Below, piece by piece: positions 1 through 5,493 of a stretch of DNA of 11,293 nucleotides; within the stretch, counting starts at the first letter, position 1, and every line of letters starts with the position of its first letter. A program made the position numbers and the translations under genes. The notes below the pieces were generated by a model. That model had not been told where the DNA came from. It saw only the letters and a list, made by a program, of their open reading frames with translations, and did no database searches. This DNA is from Woeseiaceae bacterium (lineage in GTDB: Bacteria; Pseudomonadota; Gammaproteobacteria; Steroidobacterales; Woeseiaceae): NCBI GenBank assembly GCA_022866645.1, contig JALHUQ010000317.1, forward strand, positions 1 to 11,293, read 5' to 3'.

Positions 1-139
1 AATGGTAATGCCGGGCGATAACGTACAGATGGTTGTCGAATTGATTGCACCGATTGCAATGGAAGATGGTCTTCGCTTCGCGATTCGCGAAGGTGGTCGC
101 ACCGTCGGCGCCGGCGTAGTCGCGAAAATCATCGCGTAA
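1..139 (+). CDS. tuf: Elongation factor Tu, C-terminal fragment (5' end outside window)
   Basis: EF-Tu is the GTPase that carries aminoacyl-tRNA to the ribosomal A site. Only the last 45 complete codons are present (in frame from base 2, stop TAA at 137-139). They encode the end of beta-barrel domain 3, with the typical MVMPGDNVQMVVELI stretch and the family terminus FAIREGGRTVGAGVVAKII. The GTP-binding domain is upstream of the window. The next gene, rpsJ, begins 10 nt after the stop, matching the str-to-S10 order of proteobacteria (fusA-tuf-rpsJ). The tight spacing leaves no room for a promoter or leader before rpsJ, so co-transcription with tuf is likely. Identification is secure; whether this is tufA or tufB cannot be read from the protein, although position suggests tufA. 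Confidence 0.97.
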   Translation, partial: MVMPGDNVQMVVELIAPIAMEDGLRFAIREGGRTVGAGVVAKIIA

Positions 140-149
140 AGGTAAAAAT

Positions 150-464
150 ATGAGTAACAATCAAAATATTCGAATTCGCCTGAAGGCCTTCGATCATCGA
201 TTGATCGACAATTCAGCACGCGAGATAGTTGATACCGCCAAGCGCACGGGCGCCACGGTCAGAGGACCGATTCCGCTGCCTATGAGAAAGGAACGATTCA
301 CGATCCTGATCTCTCCGCACGTGAACAAGGATGCTCGTGATCAGTACGAAATCCGGACGCACAAGCGTTTGATGGATATCGTGGACCCTACTGATAAGAC
401 GGTTGATGCGTTGATGAAGCTGGAATTGCCGGCTGGTGTTGACGTTCAGATTAAGCTGAATTAG
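150..464 (+). CDS. rpsJ: 30S ribosomal protein S10 (uS10)
   Basis: S10 is a small-subunit head protein; with NusB it also forms the boxA-binding antitermination factor (NusE). The 104-residue product has the family hallmarks IRIRLKAFDHRLID near the N-terminus, the long loop KRTGATVRGPIPLP, and SPHVNKDARDQYEIRTHKR in the second half; usual length is about 103. The ATG at 150 follows an AAAGG-type ribosome binding site. Residue 45 is Met (PLPMRKERF) where Thr is usual in the relatives I remember; it lies in the loop and is probably a neutral change. In E. coli rpsJ is the first gene of the S10 operon and is followed almost directly by rplC. Here a 643-nt gene-free interval separates them, which is the main anomaly of the window. 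Confidence 0.98.
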   Translation: MSNNQNIRIRLKAFDHRLIDNSAREIVDTAKRTGATVRGPIPLPMRKERFTILISPHVNKDARDQYEIRTHKRLMDIVDPTDKTVDALMKLELPAGVDVQIKLN

Positions 465-485
465 TTCGGCGTTCTAATAGCGGTC

Positions 486-569
486 GGCACACGGCCGACA
501 TGTGTGTGACTAGGAATGGCTCCCTTCGGTCCGCTTTATTTCCTGTCACACACATCTCGCCCGCGTGCC
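486..569. repeat. Hairpin 1: long imperfect stem with the 34-bp motif at its apex
   Basis: The arms 500-510 (ATGTGTGTGAC) and 545-555 pair perfectly over 11 bp. Pairing continues outward through 496-498/557-559, 492-494/561-563 and 486-490/565-569, with single mismatches at 499/556, 495/560 and 491/564. Inside, after an unpaired T at 511, AGGAA (512-516) pairs with TTCCT (540-544), leaving a 23-nt apical loop. The whole makes a roughly 25-bp imperfect stem. The inner arms are unrelated in sequence to those of hairpin 2. A smaller competing hairpin (GTCGGC 483-488 with GCCGAC 494-499) is possible. No T-tract follows. Confidence 0.85.
513..546 (+). repeat. 34-bp inverted repeat, copy 1
   Basis: Bases 513-546 (core CCCTTCGGTCCGCTTTAT) are the exact reverse complement of 648-681. 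Identity stops on both sides: 512 and 547 do not match their counterparts at 682 and 647. The motif ends are themselves complementary (GGAA at the start, TTCC near the end). The copy sits at the apex of hairpin 1. I saw no third copy in the window and do not recognise the family. Confidence 0.95.
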
Positions 570-627
570 AGACAATCAGTTAATCGCGTCTGTTCGCCAA
601 ATTCTTGAATGACTTTCAGCCATGTAA

Positions 628-704
628 GGGCGGTTGGGAGAGTCCTTACAGGAAATAAAGCGGACCGAAGGGAGCCATTCCAGTAAGGACTCTCCCAACC
701 GACC
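628..704. repeat. Hairpin 2: 19-bp perfect stem with the 34-bp motif at its apex
   Basis: Bases 631-649 (CGGTTGGGAGAGTCCTTAC) pair perfectly with 683-701 over 19 bp; after one mismatch (630/702), 628-629 also pair with 703-704. The enclosed bases 650-682 are the reverse-orientation copy of the motif at the apex of hairpin 1, with GGAA (651-654) able to pair with TTCC (678-681). The stem arms share no sequence with hairpin 1. No T-tract follows, so termination is unlikely. Confidence 0.92.
648..681 (-). repeat. 34-bp inverted repeat, copy 2
   Basis: This is the perfect reverse complement of 513-546, separated from it by 101 bp. It lies at the apex of hairpin 2; its first two bases (648-649) also belong to the hairpin's left arm. 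In RNA the two copies could pair with each other over their full length. Confidence 0.95.
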
Positions 705-782
705 ATTGGTTGTCAGCTAAGTCACTGATTCTATTGGCACCAACAACTTGGGCAAATACCTGAGAAAAAGTCCGAATACGGC

Positions 783-810
783 TTGTAATAAGGCCTTAGA
801 GTCGTATAAT
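783..810 (+). promoter_or_regulatory. Candidate sigma-70 promoter for the rplC-onward operon
   Basis: A perfect -10 box TATAAT lies at 805-810, with a -35-like TTGTAA (4 of 6 consensus bases) at 783-788, spacer 16 nt. The bases after the -10 (TGCGGGCTCG) are GC-rich, the discriminator type known from stringently controlled rRNA and ribosomal-protein promoters. A 10-bp palindrome TAAGGCCTTA (789-798) fills most of the spacer. Predicted transcription start is about 817, giving an rplC leader of about 290 nt. The position, in an abnormal gap directly before the main ribosomal-protein block, supports the call; the -35 is weak and no start site has been measured. Confidence 0.5.
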
Positions 811-817
811 TGCGGGC

Positions 818-1107
818 TCGCTGGATTTGGCCGGACCGGGAGTCGGCCAGAGACAGAATAAAGAAGACCAGTCGTCAGGAAACCGTGGGCGACACGGCAA
901 ATCCCGGAACCGCCGACACGAACAGATGATCGGGTCGGAGCTTGGGTCAGCCCCAGAGCATAGAGGACAAGGTCCTCCGCGATGGCTGGCCCTTTCGCAT
1001 GTCTGAGAAAAACGAAAATTACAGTGGTCGCCAATCGAAGTGGCCGCAGTGCAACGTTGAAATAGAGATTGTCACTGACCAAACGAAGTCGGTGCGAGGT
1101 TTTGAAC
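818..1107 (+). promoter_or_regulatory. Putative structured 5' leader of rplC (possible L4-type autoregulatory leader)
   Basis: Several local stems can be drawn: TGGCCG 828-833 with CGGCCA 844-849; 884-891 with 911-914 and 917-920 (2-nt bulge); 940-946 with 952-959 (one bulged G at 956); and GAGGAC 963-968 with GTCCTC 972-977 around a 3-nt loop. No long open frame here has coding character. In E. coli the S10-operon leader lies before rpsJ and binds L4 to repress the operon. Here there is no room before rpsJ, and rplD (L4) is the second gene after this leader, so a displaced regulatory leader is plausible. I did not identify the L4-binding hairpin or its U-rich attenuator, so the function is inference. 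Confidence 0.35.
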
Positions 1108-1752
1108 ATGACTATGGGTCTTGTTGGCCGCAAATGCGGCATGACACGTGTCTTTACGGAAGATGGGGCTTCAATTCCCGTCACCGTGATAGAGGCACAA
1201 CCAAATCGAATTACTCAGGTGAAAACCGTTGAGATCGATGGCTATCGCGCGCTGCAAGTTTCAGCCGGAAGCCGTCGTGCATCTCGTGTACGGAAACCTG
1301 CAGCCGGCCACTTCGCCGCAGCGAAGGTCGAAGCCGGCGACCTAATGACGGAGTTTCGACTCGATGATGCCGACAACGGTGAATTCGCAGCCGGAAACGA
1401 ACTGAAGGTTGACCTTTTCGTGGAAGGCCAGAAGGTCGATGTCGTTGGTACGACGATTGGAAAAGGCTACGCCGGTACCGTCAAGCGCTACAACTTCAGA
1501 ATGCAAGACGCAACGCACGGCAACTCACGGTCGCATCGAGTTCCCGGGTCTATTGGTCAGAACCAGACGCCGGGTCGCGTTTTCAAAGGTAAGAAAATGA
1601 CAGGCCACATGGGTAACGTCCGTCGCACTGCGCTCAATCTTGAAGTTGTGCGCGTCGATGCGGAACGTAATCTACTCCTGATCAAGGGCGCTGTTCCAGG
1701 TCATCGTGGCGCAAGTGTCATTGTTCGCCCCTCCGTCAAGACCAAGAAGTAG
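1108..1752 (+). CDS. rplC: 50S ribosomal protein L3 (uL3)
   Basis: L3 is one of the first proteins to bind 23S rRNA; its long loop reaches towards the peptidyl transferase centre. The 214-residue product matches the family throughout: MGLVGRKCGMTRVFTEDG at the N-terminus, QDATHGNSRSHRVPGSIGQ at 133-151, and VVRVDAERNLLLIKGAVPG near the end. The second Gln of GQNQTPG (residue 153) corresponds to E. coli Gln150, the residue methylated by PrmB. I chose ATG 1108 because GAGG (1096-1099) sits 8 nt upstream and the protein then begins like known L3; ATG 1114 is an alternative, and the longer frame from 1069 adds 13 residues without family similarity. The gene follows the long leader and is 10 nt from rplD. 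Confidence 0.97.
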   Translation: MTMGLVGRKCGMTRVFTEDGASIPVTVIEAQPNRITQVKTVEIDGYRALQVSAGSRRASRVRKPAAGHFAAAKVEAGDLMTEFRLDDADNGEFAAGNELKVDLFVEGQKVDVVGTTIGKGYAGTVKRYNFRMQDATHGNSRSHRVPGSIGQNQTPGRVFKGKKMTGHMGNVRRTALNLEVVRVDAERNLLLIKGAVPGHRGASVIVRPSVKTKK

Positions 1753-1762
1753 GGGCGCTCCG

Positions 1763-2365
1763 ATGAAACTGAAACTTCAGGATAAAAGTTCGATAGACGT
1801 AGCAGAGTCTGCGTTTGACGCGAAATTTAATGAGGCCCTCATCCACCAGGTTGTTACGGCGTATCTCGCTGGCGGCCGCGCCGGGACAAAAGCACAGAAG
1901 AACCGTGCTGCAGTTCGCGGTGGTGGCAGGAAGCCCTTTGCGCAGAAAGGAACAGGTCGTGCACGTGCGGGAACGATACGTAGCCCGATCTGGGTTGGTG
2001 GCGGTCGCACGTTTGCTGCACAGCCTCGCAATTTTGATCAAAAAGTTAACAAGAAAATGTACCGCGCCGCTATGCGCTCGGTGCTGTCTGAACTGATTCG
2101 CCAGGATCGGCTGGTTATCGTCAACGAGCTTACGCTGGAAGCCCCGAAAACCAAGTTGCTGGCAACCAAGCTGAAAGAATTCGGTCTGGACAACGTCCTG
2201 ATCCTGAACGAGGCCTTCGACGAGAAGGTGTTCATGGCTGCACGTAATCTGCCGAATGTCGGCATCTGTGATGTGGCGTCAATGGATCCGGTTGTTTTAA
2301 TTCGCTTCGAGAAGGTCCTGATTACCGTGCCAGCGTTGAAGCTGATCGAGGAGCGTTTGTCATGA
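1763..2365 (+). CDS. rplD: 50S ribosomal protein L4 (uL4)
   Basis: L4 is an early-assembly 23S rRNA-binding protein whose extended loop lines the peptide exit tunnel; in E. coli it also represses its own operon through the S10 leader. The product has 200 residues (E. coli 201). The basic tunnel loop spans roughly residues 40-95 (GTKAQKNRAAVRGGGRKPF, then QKGTGRARAGTIRSPIWVGG); Lys62 in QKGTG corresponds to the position altered in erythromycin-resistant E. coli (Lys63). ATG 1763 is preceded by AGGGG (1751-1755), which overlaps the rplC stop codon; the longer upstream frame is read out of phase over the rplC end and is rejected. Its stop overlaps the rplW start by 4 nt (ATGA), implying translational coupling. 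Confidence 0.97.
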   Translation: MKLKLQDKSSIDVAESAFDAKFNEALIHQVVTAYLAGGRAGTKAQKNRAAVRGGGRKPFAQKGTGRARAGTIRSPIWVGGGRTFAAQPRNFDQKVNKKMYRAAMRSVLSELIRQDRLVIVNELTLEAPKTKLLATKLKEFGLDNVLILNEAFDEKVFMAARNLPNVGICDVASMDPVVLIRFEKVLITVPALKLIEERLS

Positions 2366-2670
2366 GTCGTGCTCTGCATCAGGAAAGATTATTAACGGTT
2401 ATCAGGGGCCCGCACATGTCTGAAAAGGCACACGTGGTCGCTGAAAAAAACCAGATTGTTTTGAAAGTTCGTACCGACGCGACAAAGAAAGAAATAGCAC
2501 AAGCCGTTGAGTTGCTTTTCGAGGTCAAGGTGGTTGCGGTTCAGGTTGTAAACGTCAAGGGAAAGACCAAACGTTTCCAACAGACCAGTGGTCGCCGTGC
2601 GGACTGGAAAAAAGCCTACGTGAAGCTCCCCGACGGAACATCCGTCGAAGAGCTCTTCGGAACGGAATAG
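2362..2670 (+). CDS. rplW: 50S ribosomal protein L23 (uL23)
   Basis: L23 lies at the exit of the peptide tunnel and is the docking site for trigger factor and SRP. The 102-residue protein (E. coli 100) carries the N-terminal RLLTVIRGPHMSEKAH, with Glu21 matching the trigger-factor contact Glu18 of E. coli, then IVLKVRTDATKKEIAQAVE and the C-terminal GRRADWKKAYVKLPDG. The start at 2362 overlaps the rplD stop by 4 nt (ATGA). An internal ATG at 2416 would delete the conserved first helix, so the upstream start is preferred. It is followed 10 nt later by rplB. Nothing looks abnormal. Confidence 0.97.
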   Translation: MSRALHQERLLTVIRGPHMSEKAHVVAEKNQIVLKVRTDATKKEIAQAVELLFEVKVVAVQVVNVKGKTKRFQQTSGRRADWKKAYVKLPDGTSVEELFGTE

Positions 2671-2680
2671 GAGTACCGTA

Positions 2681-3511
2681 GTGTCACTGCATAAAGCTAG
2701 ACCGACATCGCCAGGACGCCGTTTCGTCGTTTCTGTTAAGACGCCGGAGCTGTACAAAGGCAAGCCGTACGCGCCTCTCGTTGAGAGCCAGTCGCGTAAT
2801 GGTGGCCGCAACAATAACGGTCATATTACGGTTCGACACCAGGGCGGTGGCCACAAGCAGCACTATCGCCTTATAGACTTCAAGCGCGACAAAGATGGTA
2901 TTCAGGGCGTTGTGGAGCGGCTCGAGTATGACCCGAACCGCACCGCACACATCGCGTTGATCAAATACGCCGATGGCGAACGCCGATACATTCTGGCACC
3001 CAAAGGTGTTGCAGCGGGAACGTCGATCATTAGTGGTGAAGATGCGCCAATCAAGCCAGGCAATGCCCTGCCGATTCGTGCGATTCCGGTTGGTACAACG
3101 GTTCACAACATTGAAATGAAGGCTGGCAAGGGCGGTCAATTGGTTCGCTCAGCTGGCGGTTACGCTCAGCTGGCGGCTCGTGATGGCGCTTACGCGACGG
3201 TGCGTCTGCGTTCTGGCGAGACCCGCAAGATTCACGTTGATTGTCGCGCAACGATTGGTGAAATCGGCCATGGCGAGCATAACCTGCGCAAGATCGGTAA
3301 GGCTGGCGCTATGCGCTGGAGGGGCGTCCGACCAACGGTACGTGGTGTAGCGATGAACCCGGTCGATCACCCGCACGGTGGTGGTGAAGGTCGTACCTCT
3401 GCTGGTCGCCACCCGGTGAGCCCGTGGGGAACGCCAACGAAGGGTAAGAAGACACGTGCAAACAAGCGCACGGACGGCATGATCGTTCGGCGTCGCAACA
3501 AGCGTAAGTAA
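2681..3511 (+). CDS. rplB: 50S ribosomal protein L2 (uL2), GTG start
   Basis: L2 binds 23S rRNA at the subunit interface and is required for subunit association and the peptidyl transferase region. The 276-residue length is nearly the family norm. Visible landmarks are KPTSPGRR-like RPTSPGRR near the N-terminus, GGRNNNGHIT (41-50), RHQGGGHKQHYRLIDFKR (52-69), the SH3-like domain with GDG-type turns around 170-190, and NPVDHPHGGGEGR (226-238). His230 corresponds to the conserved His229 of E. coli. Translation most likely starts at GTG 2681, with GGAG (2670-2673) 7 nt upstream and overlapping the rplW stop; no ATG lies in frame near the family N-terminus. The gene sits 12 nt before rpsS. Confidence 0.97.
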   Translation: MSLHKARPTSPGRRFVVSVKTPELYKGKPYAPLVESQSRNGGRNNNGHITVRHQGGGHKQHYRLIDFKRDKDGIQGVVERLEYDPNRTAHIALIKYADGERRYILAPKGVAAGTSIISGEDAPIKPGNALPIRAIPVGTTVHNIEMKAGKGGQLVRSAGGYAQLAARDGAYATVRLRSGETRKIHVDCRATIGEIGHGEHNLRKIGKAGAMRWRGVRPTVRGVAMNPVDHPHGGGEGRTSAGRHPVSPWGTPTKGKKTRANKRTDGMIVRRRNKRK

Positions 3512-3523
3512 AGGATTTCAACA

Positions 3524-3796
3524 ATGCCGCGTAGCGTAAGAAAGGGCCCGTTCGTCGATAACCATCTGGCGAAAAAGGTAGCCGTAGCAGCAAAAGCGAA
3601 CGATCGCCGCCCGATCAAGACATGGTCGAGACGATCGATGGTATTACCGGAAATGGTTGGTCTGACGATCGCCGTTCATAACGGCCGTCAGCACATACCC
3701 GTTCTGATATCCGAAAACATGGTTGGTCACAAACTCGGTGAGTTTTCGATGACACGTACATTTCGCGGTCACTCCGGTGATCGGAAAACGAAGTAA
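3524..3796 (+). CDS. rpsS: 30S ribosomal protein S19 (uS19)
   Basis: S19 is a small-subunit head protein that forms a complex with S13 and contacts the A-site finger and 16S rRNA. The 90-residue protein begins MPRSVRKGPFVDNHL and contains the family signature between residues 58 and 83, including IPVLISENMVGHKLGEF and the TRTFRGH motif. Usual length is 91-93, so it is complete. AAGGA (3511-3515) precedes the ATG by 8 nt. It lies 12 nt after rplB and 12 nt before rplV, the standard order. Confidence 0.97.
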   Translation: MPRSVRKGPFVDNHLAKKVAVAAKANDRRPIKTWSRRSMVLPEMVGLTIAVHNGRQHIPVLISENMVGHKLGEFSMTRTFRGHSGDRKTK

Positions 3797-3808
3797 GGAA
3801 GCCGGTTC

Positions 3809-4144
3809 ATGCAAGTTGCAGCAACACTTAGATATGCACGCGTTTCGCCACAGAAATGTCGCCTGGTGGCTGACGTTATCCGCGGCAAGTCAGTTGATGA
3901 TGCATTGCGTGTTTTGACTTTCTCGCCGAAGAAAAGTGCTCGTATCGTAAAGAAGGTTCTGGAGTCGGCGGTCGCCAACGCAGAGCACAACCACGGTGCG
4001 GATATCGACGAATTGAAAGTAGCCACGATCGAAGTCAATGAAGCGCCGACATTCAAACGTTTTCGCGCTCGTGCAAAAGGTCGCGGCGCCAGGATTATCA
4101 AGCGGAACAGCCACATCACGATCCGCGTTGGAGACGAGAAGTAA
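3809..4144 (+). CDS. rplV: 50S ribosomal protein L22 (uL22)
   Basis: L22 contacts all 23S rRNA domains and its extended beta-hairpin lines the exit tunnel near the macrolide site. The 111-residue product has the typical N-terminal helix region (LRYARVSPQKCRLVADVIRG, residues 7-26), the central KSARIVKKVLESAVANAEHN (42-61) and the basic hairpin at about 80-98, ending with RNSHITIRV. No deletion or insertion of the kind linked to macrolide resistance is evident in the hairpin. ATG 3809 follows AAGGA (3795-3799). The stop is one base from the rpsC start, so the two are probably translationally coupled. Confidence 0.97.
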   Translation: MQVAATLRYARVSPQKCRLVADVIRGKSVDDALRVLTFSPKKSARIVKKVLESAVANAEHNHGADIDELKVATIEVNEAPTFKRFRARAKGRGARIIKRNSHITIRVGDEK

Positions 4145-4145
4145 T

Positions 4146-4838
4146 ATGGGCCAGAAAGTACACCCAACAGGAATTCGCCTCGGCATCGTCAAGGATTGGG
4201 CATCAAAGTGGTATGCCGACACCAAGACATTTCCGAAGTACATACGTGCGGACCATCTTATTCGAGACTTCATCAGAAAAAAGTTGAAGGACGCCTCTGT
4301 TAGCCGTATTGCGATCGAACGTCCCGCCAAGAAGTGCAACATCACTATCTTTACGGCACGTCCGGGCATAGTGATCGGCAAGAAAGGCGAGGATATCGAG
4401 AAGCTTCGTTCGGAAGTTGCGTCACTGACTGGCATGGCCATGCAGGAAGTTCGCATCAACATCAACGAAGTCAGGAAGCCGGAGCTCGATGCTTATTTGG
4501 TTGCCGAGGGCATAGCTCAGCAGCTCGAGCGTCGCGTCATGTTTCGTCGTGCAATGAAGCGCGCTGTAACGAACACGATGCGTGTTGGCGCTGAAGGTAT
4601 CAAGGTCAAGGTAGGTGGTCGGCTGAACGGTGCGGAAATTGCTCGTTCCGAATGGTATCGCGAGGGACGTGTTCCGCTGCACACGCTGCGAGCGGATATT
4701 GACTACGGTACGGCTGAAGCACACACGACCTACGGTGTCATCGGCGTGAAGGTATGGATATTCAAGGGCGAGATTTTCGATCGGCCCGAAGTGGTTCCGG
4801 CAGAGCCGGCAGAAGCTAAAGCAGGGGCACGTTCTTAG
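4146..4838 (+). CDS. rpsC: 30S ribosomal protein S3 (uS3)
   Basis: S3 lies at the mRNA entry tunnel of the small subunit, where with S4 and S5 it contributes to helicase activity. The product is 230 residues (E. coli 233). The N-terminus MGQKVHPTGIRLGI is diagnostic; a type II KH domain follows with the GxxG loop GKKG at 78-81; the C-terminal domain includes MRVGAEGIKVKVGGRLNG and the end of the family core VIGVKVWIFKGE. I chose ATG 4146, one base after the rplV stop, because it gives the canonical N-terminus; the longer frame starting at 4038 only reads through rplV out of phase. A 35-nt gap, opening with a small hairpin, precedes rplP. Confidence 0.97.
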   Translation: MGQKVHPTGIRLGIVKDWASKWYADTKTFPKYIRADHLIRDFIRKKLKDASVSRIAIERPAKKCNITIFTARPGIVIGKKGEDIEKLRSEVASLTGMAMQEVRININEVRKPELDAYLVAEGIAQQLERRVMFRRAMKRAVTNTMRVGAEGIKVKVGGRLNGAEIARSEWYREGRVPLHTLRADIDYGTAEAHTTYGVIGVKVWIFKGEIFDRPEVVPAEPAEAKAGARS

Positions 4839-4843
4839 GAACG
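4830..4843 (+). other. Small hairpin enclosing the rpsC stop codon
   Basis: CGTTC (4830-4834) can pair with GAACG (4839-4843) around a TTAG loop that contains the TAG stop codon (4836-4838). A 5-bp stem without a following T-tract is not a terminator. A similar arrangement occurs at the rplN stop. It may be chance. Confidence 0.4.
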
Positions 4844-4873
4844 GCCTTAGTTAGACAGGACTGGAAATAAAAA

Positions 4874-5287
4874 ATGCTACAGCCAAAGCGAACAAAATTT
4901 CGCAAGCAGTTTAAGGGGCATAATCGCGGCCTGGCTCTGCGCGGAAGCAATGTTTCGTTCGGTGAGTACGGACTCAAAGCGACCGGTCGCGGTCGCCTGA
5001 CAGCTCGTCAGATTGAGGCGGCTCGTCGTGCAATGACGCGTCACATCAAGCGTGGCGGCAAGATCTGGATTCGCGTGTTTCCGGACAAGCCGATCACCAA
5101 GAAACCGCTTGAAGTACGCCAGGGTAAGGGTAAGGGCAACGTTGAATACTGGGTTTGCCAGATTCAGCCGGGCCGGGTTCTTTATGAAATGGAAGGTGTT
5201 ACCGAAGAGACCGCGCGTGAAGCGTTTAGTCTGGCTGCTGCGAAGCTGCCTATCAGTACCACATTTGTTAAACGGCAGGTGATGTGA
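4874..5287 (+). CDS. rplP: 50S ribosomal protein L16 (uL16)
   Basis: L16 is a late-assembly protein near the A and P sites, needed for peptidyl transferase maturation and tRNA accommodation. The 137-residue product (E. coli 136) begins MLQPKRTKFRKQFKGHNRG and contains GRGRLTARQIEAARRAMTRH, KIWIRVFPDKPITKKPLEVR and GKGKGNVEYWV. Arg82 corresponds to E. coli Arg81, which the oxygenase YcfD hydroxylates; one residue is inserted in the LALRGSNVSF segment relative to E. coli, explaining the shift. The start is preceded by a GGA element at 4862-4864. The TGA stop shares one base with the rpmC start (TGATG), a coupling arrangement. Confidence 0.97.
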   Translation: MLQPKRTKFRKQFKGHNRGLALRGSNVSFGEYGLKATGRGRLTARQIEAARRAMTRHIKRGGKIWIRVFPDKPITKKPLEVRQGKGKGNVEYWVCQIQPGRVLYEMEGVTEETAREAFSLAAAKLPISTTFVKRQVM

Positions 5288-5493
5288 TGAAAGCAGCTGA
5301 CCTTCGCAGTAAGTCGGTAGAAGAGCTCAACAATGAGCTGATCGCGCTGCGCCGCGAGCAGTTCAACCTGCGTATGCAGCAGGCAACAGGCGAGCTGAAA
5401 CAGGTGCATCAGCATGGTCGCGTCAAAAAAGATATTGCGCGCGTGAAGACGATTCTCAATGAAGTCGCGCGTACGGCAGGTGATGGCAAATGA
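5287..5493 (+). CDS. rpmC: 50S ribosomal protein L29 (uL29)
   Basis: L29 is a small two-helix protein beside L23 at the tunnel exit, part of the platform for nascent-chain factors. From ATG 5287 the product is 68 residues (E. coli 63), with the family core MKAADLRSKSVEELNNEL and REQFNLRMQQATGEL followed by the RVKKDIARVKTILNE helix. A GTG directly before it (5284) could also initiate, adding one Met; the ATG overlapping the rplP stop gives the usual MKA start and is preferred. A few extra residues (ARTAGDGK) close the C-terminus. It overlaps rpsQ by 4 nt (ATGA). Confidence 0.95.
   Translation: MKAADLRSKSVEELNNELIALRREQFNLRMQQATGELKQVHQHGRVKKDIARVKTILNEVARTAGDGK

Larger units (their letters stand above)
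465..1107. other. 643-nt gene-free interval between rpsJ and rplC
   Basis: I found no credible gene here in either direction. In order it holds a hairpin (486-569) carrying one copy of a 34-bp motif, about 60 nt with no recognised feature, a second hairpin (628-704) carrying the motif in reverse, about 80 nt with no recognised feature, a candidate promoter (783-810), and a leader with several short hairpins up to the rplC start. Neither large hairpin is followed by a T-tract, so neither looks like an intrinsic terminator. Open frames that enter the interval (for example 942-1232 on + and 717-1184 on -) lack family features and run into rplC in the wrong frame or antisense. Confidence 0.85.

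Noticed and set aside
524..529. A cUUCGg tetraloop within repeat copy 1
   Set aside because: The six-base motif is present, but the bases outside it (523/530 and beyond) do not pair, so there is no stem to support it.
516..608. A 30-codon open frame starting at ATG 516 inside repeat copy 1
   Set aside because: The only Shine-Dalgarno-like bases (AGGA) abut the ATG, the frame has no recognisable features, and the equivalent frame in copy 2 on the other strand stops after 10 codons, so the repeat is not conserved as coding.
486..704. Hairpins 1 and 2 as intrinsic transcription terminators after rpsJ
   Set aside because: Neither stem is followed by a T-tract on the + strand, and their 33-34 nt apices are much larger than normal terminator loops.
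1069..1107. N-terminal extension of L3 by 13 residues from ATG 1069
   Set aside because: The added residues have no counterpart in the family and the ATG at 1108 has the well-spaced GAGG.
717..1184. 155-codon reverse-strand open frame over the leader and start of rplC
   Set aside because: It begins antisense inside rplC, shows no family features, and covers the candidate promoter and leader; it is most likely chance.
942..1232. 96-codon forward open frame running from the leader into rplC
   Set aside because: It overlaps the first 125 nt of rplC out of frame and has no recognisable domain; L3 is certain in the other frame.
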